From positions 1-56,853 of the forward strand of contig DHVS01000037.1 of NCBI GenBank assembly GCA_002412795.1: a stretch of 56,853 nucleotides of DNA, given 5' to 3'. Below are positions 43,089-50,198 of the stretch, piece after piece. The notes under the pieces are model-generated. The model was not told the origin of the DNA, made no database searches, and saw only the letters and a program-made list of their open reading frames with translations. Every line of letters starts with the position of its first letter. Position 1 is the first letter of the stretch. The stretch comes from a bacterium UBP2_UBA5202 (GTDB taxonomy: Bacteria > Edwardsbacteria > AC1 > EtOH8). The position numbers were made by a program, and so were the translations under genes.

Positions 43089-43220
43089 CGCCCCCCTTTT
43101 ATTTGATTGCTCTGTCATCCTGAGAACGCCCCTCTTGCCTTACTTCCGAAGGACGCCCCCCTTTTATTGTTTACTTGTCCTCCTGAGAAGACCCAACTTG
43201 CTTTGCTCCCGAAGTATGAC
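43089..43220. repeat. Degenerate repeats upstream of tmRNA
   Basis: CGCCCCCCTTTTAT occurs three times, at 43018-43031 (overlapping the 5' end of tmRNA), 43089-43102 and 43154-43167. Between them lie GTCATCCTGAG (43114-43124) and GTCCTCCTGAG (43177-43187), ends of the GTCATTCTGAG family. This fills the gap between tmRNA and tRNA-Lys with no coding sequence. Confidence 0.5.
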
Positions 43221-43321
43221 CCTTTATTTGCTTGTATAAAGATAACAATATTAACCCACTTTGTCAAGGCCCGCAGACCACAAACAAAAAGCACAGTATT
43301 TTAACTGTGCTGTCAAAAAAC

Positions 43322-43397
<76 letters not shown>

Positions 43398-43576
43398 GAT
43401 TTGCAAGAACGATTATTATACTAAATATTGGAATAAATGTAAAGAGTAAACAAACGGCCCCTCCCGCATGGGGAAGGGGCCGGCATGTAGCTGTATTTCC
43501 ATTCACTGTTCAGTATTGAGTACCTTGGTCTTGTTTTAGTGAATACTGTCTACCGAGTAATGAATAGGGCATGTTC

Positions 43577-44440
43577 TCAGTCCAGATATTCCCTCAGCCT
43601 GACACTTTGGTCCGCTGTCTTCATCTTCCTCAGGGCCCGTTCCTTAAGCTGGCGCACCCGTTCCCGGGAAATGTTGAACTTCCGGCCGATGGAATCCAGT
43701 GTGCCTTCGTCGTTGTTCTCCAGTCCGTAGTACATTTTGACGATCTTTTCCTCCCGGGGGGTTAAAAGCGACAGCACTCGTTTGATGTCATGGTTCATGT
43801 TCTTGTTTTTCATAACCTGCTCCGGAGAAGTAGCAGCCTGGTTTTCCATGGTATCACCCAGCGTCCGGCCTTCGCCTTCAATGGACGGCGCGTCCAGCGA
43901 AACCTCGTTAGAGGAGAACCCCAGCAACTCGGTGACCTCGGCCTCGGAGATCTTCGAATGTTTGGAGATCTGGCGGGCCGATGGCCGGCCCCCGAAATTG
44001 GGTCTCTGGGCCTGCAGCTCGTGGATGGTTTTATTGACCTTGTTCAACTTGTCTATCCGGTTCATGGGCAACCGCACCGACCGAGTCTGCTCGGCTATGG
44101 CTTTTAGAATGGCCTGCCGGATCCACCACACGGCATAAGTGTTGAAGCGGTAGCCCTTGGAAGGATCGTAGCGCTTGATGGCCCGCATCAGCCCAAAGTT
44201 GCCCTCGTTTATAAGGTCGGCCATGGACATCCCCCGGCCCTGAAAATCCTTAGCCACGCTGACCACGAAACGGAGATTGCTCTCCACCAGCTTGTCCAAC
44301 GCCTTGCGGTTCCCAGCCTTGGCCTTAAGGGCCAGGGCGGATTCCTCTGACTCGGTTAAAACCGGCAGGCTTCCGATCTCCCTGAAATATATGTCCAGAG
44401 AGGGGTCGTCGGCTATGGAGCTTATTCTTCTATAATCCAT
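43577..44440 (-). CDS. Sigma70 family RNA polymerase sigma factor, primary type
   Basis: A 287-residue sigma factor with regions 1.2 to 4.2 but no long N-terminal extension, like the short primary sigma of Bacteroidetes and Chlorobi. Region 1.2 is DIYFREIGSLPVLTESEE; region 2 has MSMADLINEGNFGLMRAIKRYDPSKGYRFNTYAVWWIRQAI for core binding and -10 recognition; region 4 ends EKIVKMYYGLENND...FNISRERVRQLKERALRKMK. Whether it is the housekeeping sigma or a group 2 relative cannot be decided here. It stands alone, ahead of htrA on the same strand. Confidence 0.93.
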   Translation of the reverse strand: MDYRRISSIADDPSLDIYFREIGSLPVLTESEESALALKAKAGNRKALDKLVESNLRFVVSVAKDFQGRGMSMADLINEGNFGLMRAIKRYDPSKGYRFNTYAVWWIRQAILKAIAEQTRSVRLPMNRIDKLNKVNKTIHELQAQRPNFGGRPSARQISKHSKISEAEVTELLGFSSNEVSLDAPSIEGEGRTLGDTMENQAATSPEQVMKNKNMNHDIKRVLSLLTPREEKIVKMYYGLENNDEGTLDSIGRKFNISRERVRQLKERALRKMKTADQSVRLREYLD

Positions 44441-44504
44441 TTTTACAATGACCTATTATTGTTTTACCGGGCACTGTCTGGTGAATGGTATTCCGTTTTG
44501 CCGT

Positions 44505-46022
44505 CTATTTGGGCTTAACCGCTATGAACATGGTATTTTGCCCCCGTTTAAGCAGAAAGACCACCGGTTTGTCCCCTTTAAGCTCACTCTTTATGATGCC
44601 GGAATAGTCGGAAAGATTCTTTATGGTCCGGCCGTTTATCTTTTTTATCACGTCTCCGGTAGCCAGCCCGGCCTGGTCGGCCGGAGAATCCGGCTCCAGG
44701 TCGGCGATGACAACCCCTTCCCTGTCGGCGATACCGATGCGCTTGGCCTGTTCGGAATCCACGGCCAGAAGTTTGCGAATACCCAGCCAAACCTTGGGCT
44801 CTGTCTCATCCTTGGCTTTGGCCACCGTTTCTCCCGGCATCTCGCCGATGACCGCGCTTATTGTCTTCTGCTTTTTATCCCGAAGGACCGTCAGCTTGGC
44901 CTGGTCGCCCACCTTGGTTTCGGCCACTATCTGGCGGAATTTAGCCACAGTGGGAACTTCCTGTCCGTTGAACTTGGTGATGATGTCCCCCTCCAGCAGG
45001 CCGGCCTTGGCGGCCGGGGTGCTTTCCTCCACCCTGGCGATCAGCACGCCTTTGAGATCCTTGAGCCCAAAGCCTTCGGCCAGTTCCGGGGTCACTTCCT
45101 GGGGCAGCACGCCCAGATAGCCCCGCACCACCTTGCCGTGGTCCATCAGCTGATCGGCGATCTTTTTGGCCATGTTGATGGGGATGGCAAAGCCTATTCC
45201 CTGCCCGGCCGAATTGACGGCGGTGTTGATGCCTATCACCTCGCCCCTCAGATTCACCAGCGGCCCGCCCGAGTTGCCGAAGTTGATGGAAGCGTCGGTC
45301 TGGATGAAGTCCTGGTACATCGGCCCGCCTCCCTGGATGTCCAGCCCGCTCCGGCCCTTGTAGCTGATGATGCCCTGGGTGACGGTGCGCTCCAGACCAA
45401 AGGGGTTGCCGATGGCCACCGCGTAGTCCCCCACTTCGATCTCGTCGGAGTTGCCCAGCGTCGCCACCTCGGCCTCCGGCAGGTCCGCTTTAAGACCCTT
45501 GAGCCTGATGACCGCCACGTCGCTCTTGGGGTCGGCCCCCACCACCTCGGCCGAAAGTTCCCGGCTGTCGGACATCTTGACGGTCAATTCCGCATTGCCT
45601 GCCACCACGTGGTTGTTGGTCAGGATATATCCCTTCCTGTCTATGATGAACCCCGAACCCTGTCCTTCGACCTTCTTTTGTTTTTTCTCCGGCTCCATCT
45701 GCCGGAACTCGGGGAAGAACTCCCTGAAAAAATCGTCGTAGGGCGTCTGGAAATTTTTCCGGCTGCTTTCCACATAGCGCCTGGAGCTGATGTTGACCAC
45801 GGCCGGGCCGGCCTTTTTGGCCACCGCCACGAACGGGCTTTGCAGCCCCGAGCCCGAAGGCAGGGCAGCGGTTCCCGAAGCGATGCTTTTGGCTTCTCCC
45901 CTGTCGGCCCGGGAGAAAGGCGTCAGGTTAAAGCCCGAGGCTATGATGATCCCGGCTATCAGGCAGGCGCTGCCCACCAGCAATGTTTTGAAATTTCCCG
46001 AACCCTTATTGTTGCTTGTCAT
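44505..46022 (-). CDS. HtrA/DegP-type periplasmic serine protease
   Basis: About 505 residues: N-terminal membrane anchor or signal (LVGSACLIAGIIIASGF), trypsin-like domain with H140 (TNNHVVAGN), D170 (SDVAVIRL) and S253 (NFGNSGGPL) numbered from the ATG at 46028, then two PDZ domains. It degrades or refolds damaged envelope proteins. The ATG at 46022 has GAGG nine bases upstream and is preferred to the one at 46028. It overlaps the end of the hspR-like gene by 17 bases, tying it to the heat-shock group. Confidence 0.93.
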   Translation of the reverse strand: MTSNNKGSGNFKTLLVGSACLIAGIIIASGFNLTPFSRADRGEAKSIASGTAALPSGSGLQSPFVAVAKKAGPAVVNISSRRYVESSRKNFQTPYDDFFREFFPEFRQMEPEKKQKKVEGQGSGFIIDRKGYILTNNHVVAGNAELTVKMSDSRELSAEVVGADPKSDVAVIRLKGLKADLPEAEVATLGNSDEIEVGDYAVAIGNPFGLERTVTQGIISYKGRSGLDIQGGGPMYQDFIQTDASINFGNSGGPLVNLRGEVIGINTAVNSAGQGIGFAIPINMAKKIADQLMDHGKVVRGYLGVLPQEVTPELAEGFGLKDLKGVLIARVEESTPAAKAGLLEGDIITKFNGQEVPTVAKFRQIVAETKVGDQAKLTVLRDKKQKTISAVIGEMPGETVAKAKDETEPKVWLGIRKLLAVDSEQAKRIGIADREGVVIADLEPDSPADQAGLATGDVIKKINGRTIKNLSDYSGIIKSELKGDKPVVFLLKRGQNTMFIAVKPK

Positions 46023-46344
46023 TTTCATCTTCCTCTCCGGTTTGGTTCTGGGGGCGGTTGTTATAAGTATGAATACGCAGCCGGGCTATGTTTTGTTCCG
46101 GATTCTGCTCGATCTCCATTATCACCCTGACCCCTTCCAGGTTAACGCCTTTCTCCCTGATCAGGTAGACAATCTGCTCCAGGGTTTCCAGATCGTCCTG
46201 GGAGTACATCCTGGTCCGGCCGCTAACCCGGGCCGGCGAAAGCAAACCCCTTCTCTCGTAAAGTCTTAGTGTCTGCTCGTGCAGCCCGCACAGCTTGGCC
46301 ACCACGCTGATGGTATAGACCGGAGTATTGGATTCAGGACGCAT
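46006..46344 (-). CDS. hspR: MerR-type heat-shock repressor, HspR-like
   Basis: A 112-residue protein with the MerR helix-turn-helix near the N-terminus (YTISVVAKLCGLHEQTLRLYERRGLLSPAR, then RMYSQDDLETLEQIVYLIREKGVNLEGVRVIM), matching HspR, which represses chaperone genes through HAIR sites and is itself tuned by DnaK. The tail is charged and probably flexible. A HAIR-like element lies on the promoter of the hsp20 gene upstream (47078-47098), so it is likely to control its own operon. Its end overlaps htrA. Confidence 0.88.
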   Translation of the reverse strand: MRPESNTPVYTISVVAKLCGLHEQTLRLYERRGLLSPARVSGRTRMYSQDDLETLEQIVYLIREKGVNLEGVRVIMEIEQNPEQNIARLRIHTYNNRPQNQTGEEDENDKQQ

Positions 46345-46412
46345 TTTGTTTCACAGAAATTTAGAAGTTGAGAAGTTCCGAAAGTGAGATAGCCAAAAAA
46401 ATAGTAATATTC

Positions 46413-46504
46413 AGCCACAAAAAAGCACAAAGAACACAAAAAATCAAATACGTTTAACGTTATTACGTAGTAACGTTATAACGGTTCATGTGTTTTCTGT
46501 GGCT
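46413..46504. repeat. Intergenic element with palindromic CGTTTAACG core, copy 2
   Basis: AGCCACA (46413-46419) pairs with TGTGGCT (46498-46504), and degenerate cacaaa/tgtgtttt words extend the pairing. The 34-base core 46451-46484 matches 33601-33634 with one difference. It lies between the hsp20 and hspR genes. Confidence 0.65.
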
Positions 46505-46538
46505 AATTTAATGGAAATTAATAGCGATTATTCTTTCA

Positions 46539-46991
46539 CTACTTGACCTCGATGGCGATCTCCTTGGGTTTCACCTCTTCGGCCTTGGGGACGGTGATGG
46601 TCAGCAGCCCGTTCTCGTAGGCCGCCTTGGTCTTGCCGGACTGGACCTCGGTGGGTAGCCTTAAGACCCGCTGGAACTGGCCGTACATCCGCTCTATCCG
46701 GTGATAGGTCTTGTCCTTGGTCTCCTCCTCGTGCTTGCGCTCTCCCGAAATGGTCAGCATGTCACCGGAGATCTGGATCTTGATGTCATCTTTTTTCATT
46801 CCCGGGATCTCGGCCTTGACGATGATGTCATTCTTGGTCTCCTCGATGTCCATCATCGGAGCCCATAGGCCCTCGGAAATGTTCCTGCGGTCCGGAGCCC
46901 GGCCCAGGAAATCGGTGAACAGCCGGTTCATGTCGTCCTGAAAAGAAGAAAGCTCCGTAAACGGGTAGTACTTGATCAAATCTCTGCTCAT
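46539..46991 (-). CDS. Hsp20 small heat-shock protein
   Basis: A 150-residue alpha-crystallin protein. LWAPMMDIEETKNDIIVKAEIPGMKKDDIKIQISGDMLTISGERKHEEE begins the beta sandwich, and AAYENGLLTITVPKAEEVKPKEIAIEVK closes it with the IxI-like tail. It binds unfolding proteins without ATP. The gene sits directly behind a consensus promoter overlapped by a HAIR-like operator and upstream of the HspR-like repressor, as expected for a heat-induced gene. AAGGAG precedes the ATG. Confidence 0.93.
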   Translation of the reverse strand: MSRDLIKYYPFTELSSFQDDMNRLFTDFLGRAPDRRNISEGLWAPMMDIEETKNDIIVKAEIPGMKKDDIKIQISGDMLTISGERKHEEETKDKTYHRIERMYGQFQRVLRLPTEVQSGKTKAAYENGLLTITVPKAEEVKPKEIAIEVK

Positions 46992-47068
46992 TTTATTTCT
47001 CCTTTCATTTTTGTTTGAAATGACACCCCGCCGACCACTTTGTTAACAATGGCTGCTGCGGTTGAACA

Positions 47069-47098
47069 ATTATAACTATTGAGTGCCTTATTGTCAAG
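47069..47098 (-). promoter_or_regulatory. Consensus promoter with HAIR-like operator for hsp20
   Basis: On the minus strand TTGACA (47092-47097), 17 bases, TATAAT (47069-47074) is an exact sigma70 promoter. The same DNA contains CTTGACA-N7-ACTCAAT (47078-47098), close to the HAIR consensus CTTGAGT-N7-ACTCAAG bound by HspR: five of seven plus six of seven bases match. A repressor bound there would cover the -35 box and spacer. Confidence 0.75.
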
Positions 47099-47197
47099 TG
47101 TTTTGATAATAAAATTTTTGTTCATTGCTTTAATACATTGGTATAAATAATGTTACAGCTTATTTATTTTTTTATAGTCTAATAAATACAATAAATG

Positions 47198-47229
47198 AAA
47201 AAGGCTGGAATTGCTATTCCAGCCTTTTT
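47198..47229 (-). terminator. Terminator of the carboxylase/bactofilin operon
   Basis: AAAAAGGCTGGAAT (47198-47211) pairs perfectly with ATTCCAGCCTTTTT (47216-47229) around TGCT; T run on both strands. Confidence 0.9.
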
Positions 47230-47248
47230 CTGTCCGGTCGGAAGTATA

Positions 47249-47611
47249 TCAGGATTTGCCCTCATTCTGTCCCAACATCTTGGATGTTCCGTCAAAGAAC
47301 ACGTCGCTGTCTATGATCAGCCCCCGGCACTTGATGTCCCCGTTGAAATGGGCGCCGCTCTGCAGTTCTATCTTATTGGCTGCAGTGATGTTTCCGATGA
47401 CCTTGCCGCCAATGATGGCGTCCTTGGCCCGGATCTCGGCCTTTAATATCCCTTCCTTGCCTATCACCAGGGTGCCGCTGGTCTCTATCTGCCCTTCCAG
47501 CTGTCCGTCTACCCTGACCCCGCCTTCCACCTTGAGGCTGCCGTTGAAGCTGGAGCCCTTGCCCAGCAGGGTGTTCATCGGGCCGCCGCCGGTCTCCGTC
47601 TTTTTGTCCAT
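47249..47611 (-). CDS. Bactofilin family protein
   Basis: A 120-residue bactofilin. The centre is a beta-helix of short repeats (GKGSSFNGSLKVEGGVRVDGQLEGQIETSGTLVIGKEG) that polymerises without nucleotides into cytoskeletal filaments. Short flexible ends, no membrane helix. It lies 89 bases after the carboxyltransferase gene and just before the terminator at 47198-47229; it may be transcribed with that operon although no functional link is obvious. A more elaborate bactofilin-like protein is encoded at 20142. Confidence 0.9.
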   Translation of the reverse strand: MDKKTETGGGPMNTLLGKGSSFNGSLKVEGGVRVDGQLEGQIETSGTLVIGKEGILKAEIRAKDAIIGGKVIGNITAANKIELQSGAHFNGDIKCRGLIIDSDVFFDGTSKMLGQNEGKS

Positions 47612-47700
47612 CGTTTGATCTTCCTTTTACGGTTGGGGTTTGATTAATCAAACCCTTACGAGTTGGGACAGGTTTAAACCTGCCCTTGCGATTATCTTTT

Positions 47701-49212
47701 TTATTCGGTCTCGGTGACGCCCACTTCGTAATCCTGGCCGTTGACCCGCATCACGAAATGGCGCTGGGGGTGGCCGTCGGGCGAGGGCAGTCCCACTTTA
47801 AGGGAATCCTGGCGGGCCTTCTTCTTAAGCGGGTCCTTCTGGACCTCAAAATACTCCTTGGCCACCGCCGGGTACAGGGCGTAGGACAGGATGTCCTCTT
47901 CCTTGCCGGAGATCCCCTCCATCTCCTTCTTGCACTTCTCCCATTCCGGGGCGATGTGGTTGGCCGGGCGGTCGGTGATGGGCTTCTCGTCGCCGATGGC
48001 CTTCTTCATCACCGCCGGGTCGATGGGGGCCGGGGTCTTGCCATACAGCCCCTTGCAGAGGTCCTTGACCTCCTGGATGATGATCTTGTATCTTTCCCCG
48101 GCCAGCACGTTGAAGGTGGCCTGGGTGCCCACTATCTGCGAGGTGGGGGTCACCAGCGGCACGTAGCCCAGCTCGGCCCGGACCTTGGGTATCTCCTTGA
48201 GCACGGCCTCGAACTTGTCCAGGGCATTCTGCTTTTCCAGCTGGGACACCATGTTGGTCAGCATTCCGCCCGGCACCTGGTAGACCAGGGCCCGCACGTC
48301 CACCCGCTCGGCCACCGGAGTGATCAGGTGCTGGTAGGCCCGGTCCTTGATGTCCTGGAAATACTCGGCGATCTCCAAAAAGTGCGACTTGTCCACCTTC
48401 AGCCCAAAGCCGGCGTTGTCCAGCATCTCCACCATGGACTCGGTGGGCGGCTGGCTGGTGCCCGAGCCGAAGGGCGAGATGGCGCAGTCCAGAATGTCGG
48501 CCCCGGCCTGGGCCGCGGCAAAATAGCTGGTGGGCGCCATGCCGGTGGTGCAATGGGAGTGCAGGCAGACCGGCAGGCCCACTTCTGCTTTTAGTTTGGA
48601 GATCAGTTCCTGGGCCGAGGCCGGCGAGATCAGCCCGGCCATGTCCTTGATGGTGATGATGTCGCAGCCCAGGTTCTTCAGTTCCTTGGCAAAGGAGACG
48701 AAGCCGTCGATGGAGTGCACCGGCGAGATGGTGTATGAAAGCGCGCCCTGGACGGTGGCCCCGGTCTTCTTGGCCACGGTGATGGCCTTTTCCATGTTGC
48801 GGATGTCGTTAAGGGCGTCGAACACCCTGAAGACGTCGATGCCCAGCTCGTGCGCCTTTTTGATGAAACGCTCCAGGATGTCGTCGGAGTAATGCTTGTA
48901 GCCCACCAGGTTCTGGCCCCGCAGCAGCATCTGGAGTCTGGTCTTCTTGGCGTGCTTCTTGAATATCCGGATCCGGTCCCAGGGGTTCTCGTCCAGAAAG
49001 CGGAGCATGGTGTCAAAGGTGGCCCCGCCCCACATCTCGAACGACCAGTAACCCACCTGGTCCATCCGCTCGATCATGGGGACCATGTCCTCGGTCCGCA
49101 TCCGGGTGGCGATCAGGCTCTGGTGGGCGTCCCGGAAGGCGGTCTCGGTGATATTGACCAGCCGGCCCTGGTTGGCGCTTTCGTTATTGTCTGATTTTTT
49201 TAACATCTTCAT
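47701..49212 (-). CDS. Biotin-dependent carboxyltransferase (PycB/OadA/5S type)
   Basis: A 503-residue protein: a TIM-barrel carboxyltransferase (ITETAFRDAHQSLIATRMR, GATFDTMLRFL, DIITIKDMAGLISP with the lysine that becomes carboxylated, and HSHCTTGMA with zinc-binding His) plus the conserved C-terminal domain. It moves carboxyl between biotin and pyruvate/oxaloacetate. The biotinyl domain found at the end of OadA is absent; a separate biotin carrier gene follows the same operon. With the acyl-CoA carboxyltransferase at 50199 it matches the 5S subunit of transcarboxylase. Confidence 0.92.
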   Translation of the reverse strand: MKMLKKSDNNESANQGRLVNITETAFRDAHQSLIATRMRTEDMVPMIERMDQVGYWSFEMWGGATFDTMLRFLDENPWDRIRIFKKHAKKTRLQMLLRGQNLVGYKHYSDDILERFIKKAHELGIDVFRVFDALNDIRNMEKAITVAKKTGATVQGALSYTISPVHSIDGFVSFAKELKNLGCDIITIKDMAGLISPASAQELISKLKAEVGLPVCLHSHCTTGMAPTSYFAAAQAGADILDCAISPFGSGTSQPPTESMVEMLDNAGFGLKVDKSHFLEIAEYFQDIKDRAYQHLITPVAERVDVRALVYQVPGGMLTNMVSQLEKQNALDKFEAVLKEIPKVRAELGYVPLVTPTSQIVGTQATFNVLAGERYKIIIQEVKDLCKGLYGKTPAPIDPAVMKKAIGDEKPITDRPANHIAPEWEKCKKEMEGISGKEEDILSYALYPAVAKEYFEVQKDPLKKKARQDSLKVGLPSPDGHPQRHFVMRVNGQDYEVGVTETE

Positions 49213-49233
49213 TCCTGCTTCATGGGGTTTACC

Positions 49234-49328
49234 ATCCGCAGATTTCGCAGATCATCACAGATTTTTAATTCTGGTTTTTACTGCAAATAATTGATCCCAA
49301 TCTGCGCCAATCTGTGCAATCTGCGGAT
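49234..49328. repeat. Intergenic inverted repeat, ATCCGCAGATT type
   Basis: ATCCGCAGATT (49234-49244) and AATCTGCGGAT (49318-49328) are perfectly complementary over 11 bases. Same family as 7361-7442. It separates the carboxyltransferase and biotin carrier genes inside the operon. Confidence 0.7.
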
Positions 49329-49347
49329 AGATATTTTCTTTATGCTG

Positions 49348-49746
49348 TTAGGACAGTATGACCAAAGCCTCGCCGGCGGTGACGGTCTGGCCCGGCTTGA
49401 CCCGGATCTCGACCACCTTGCCGGCCACCGGGGTGGAGAGCGAGGTCTCCATCTTCATGGCTTCCAGTTTAAGCAGCACGTCGCCGTCCTTCACCTCCTG
49501 GCCCACCTGGCACAGCACCTTGATGATGGTTCCGGTCATGGGGGCCGGAATGACCTTCTGGCCCTCGGCTATCTGGGCCTGGGGCTTTCCCGGGGCCGCG
49601 GCCGGGGCGGCCTGGGGCACCGTCACCGAGATGGTCTTGGGACCGGTGGGGGCGGGAATGGGGGCCAAAGCCGGCTTCTTGCCGACCTCCTCGACCTCGA
49701 CCTCGTAGGCCTTGTTGTTAACCTTTACGATGTACTTGCGGGACAT
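49348..49746 (-). CDS. Biotin carboxyl carrier protein
   Basis: A 132-residue biotinyl protein: short N-terminal beta strand region, a Pro/Ala-rich linker (residues 26-60) and a C-terminal lipoyl/biotinyl domain with LEAMKMET (biotin on K98). It carries carboxyl groups between the two carboxyltransferases encoded on either side, as the 1.3S subunit does in transcarboxylase or the gamma/delta chain in decarboxylases. Confidence 0.94.
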   Translation of the reverse strand: MSRKYIVKVNNKAYEVEVEEVGKKPALAPIPAPTGPKTISVTVPQAAPAAAPGKPQAQIAEGQKVIPAPMTGTIIKVLCQVGQEVKDGDVLLKLEAMKMETSLSTPVAGKVVEIRVKPGQTVTAGEALVILS

Positions 49747-49791
49747 GTTTGACCTTTCGATGTTTTTTATTTCTTTTTACTGCAGAACTTT

Positions 49792-49927
49792 GTCACCCTG
49801 AGTTTCCCGGCCTGCCCGGCAGATCGAACGGGGGACAGTACCTTCTCATCCCTCAACCTGTGCTGCTTTGGAGACTTCCTTCAAAAGCCGATCCTGAAAG
49901 CCATCTCAGGAAAACCCTCGGGATGAC
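49792..49927. repeat. GTCACCCTGAG intergenic element
   Basis: GTCACCCTGAG (49792-49802) and CTCGGGATGAC (49917-49927) are the degenerate ends of the GTCATTCTGAG family. It lies inside the carboxylase operon, between the biotin carrier and the 60-residue gene. Confidence 0.5.
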
Positions 49928-49936
49928 AGGCATTGG

Positions 49937-50119
49937 TTACTTCCTGGGACCGCCCATGTTCTCCTGCCTTCCGGCCAGCGCCCAGAGGTTGATCTCGGAA
50001 TGGTGCACCGGCTTGATGGAGGCCACGTGGAAGGCCAGCTTGTCGTCCTTTAGATAGCGCCCCAGGGCGGCGGCGATGGCCACCTGGATCTCGGCCGGGA
50101 TGTTCTCTTTTTTGCTCAT
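49937..50119 (-). CDS. Small epsilon/OadG-tail-like subunit
   Basis: A 60-residue soluble peptide: EIQVAIAAALGRYLKDDKLAFHVASIKPV...LWALAGRQENM. The pattern IAAAxxxYL...VxSIKxV...W..AGRxExM resembles the cytosolic tail of OadG/MmdD or the MmdE subunit of sodium-pump decarboxylases, which stabilise the complex. No membrane helix is present. Its place between the acyl-CoA carboxyltransferase and biotin carrier genes supports a structural role there. Confidence 0.72.
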   Translation of the reverse strand: MSKKENIPAEIQVAIAAALGRYLKDDKLAFHVASIKPVHHSEINLWALAGRQENMGGPRK

Positions 50120-50198
50120 TTATTACCTATTTGGCAGATTTACTATTTTGAATTTGGGGTTGAATGGAGGCAAATCGGAGATCCCAAATACCAAACTG

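Noticed and set aside
42890..43118. Short frames over the tmRNA region
   Set aside because: The sequence is explained by tmRNA structure; only the tag frame is real.
43457..43485. Terminator between tRNA-Lys and the sigma factor gene
   Set aside because: The GC-rich hairpin has no T run on either strand and matches the dispersed CCCCTCCC repeat family instead.
44448..46130. Long plus-strand open frame opposite htrA
   Set aside because: It is the antisense shadow of a well-recognised protease; composition is His/Gly/Leu-rich and unlike any family. High G+C opens many such frames here.
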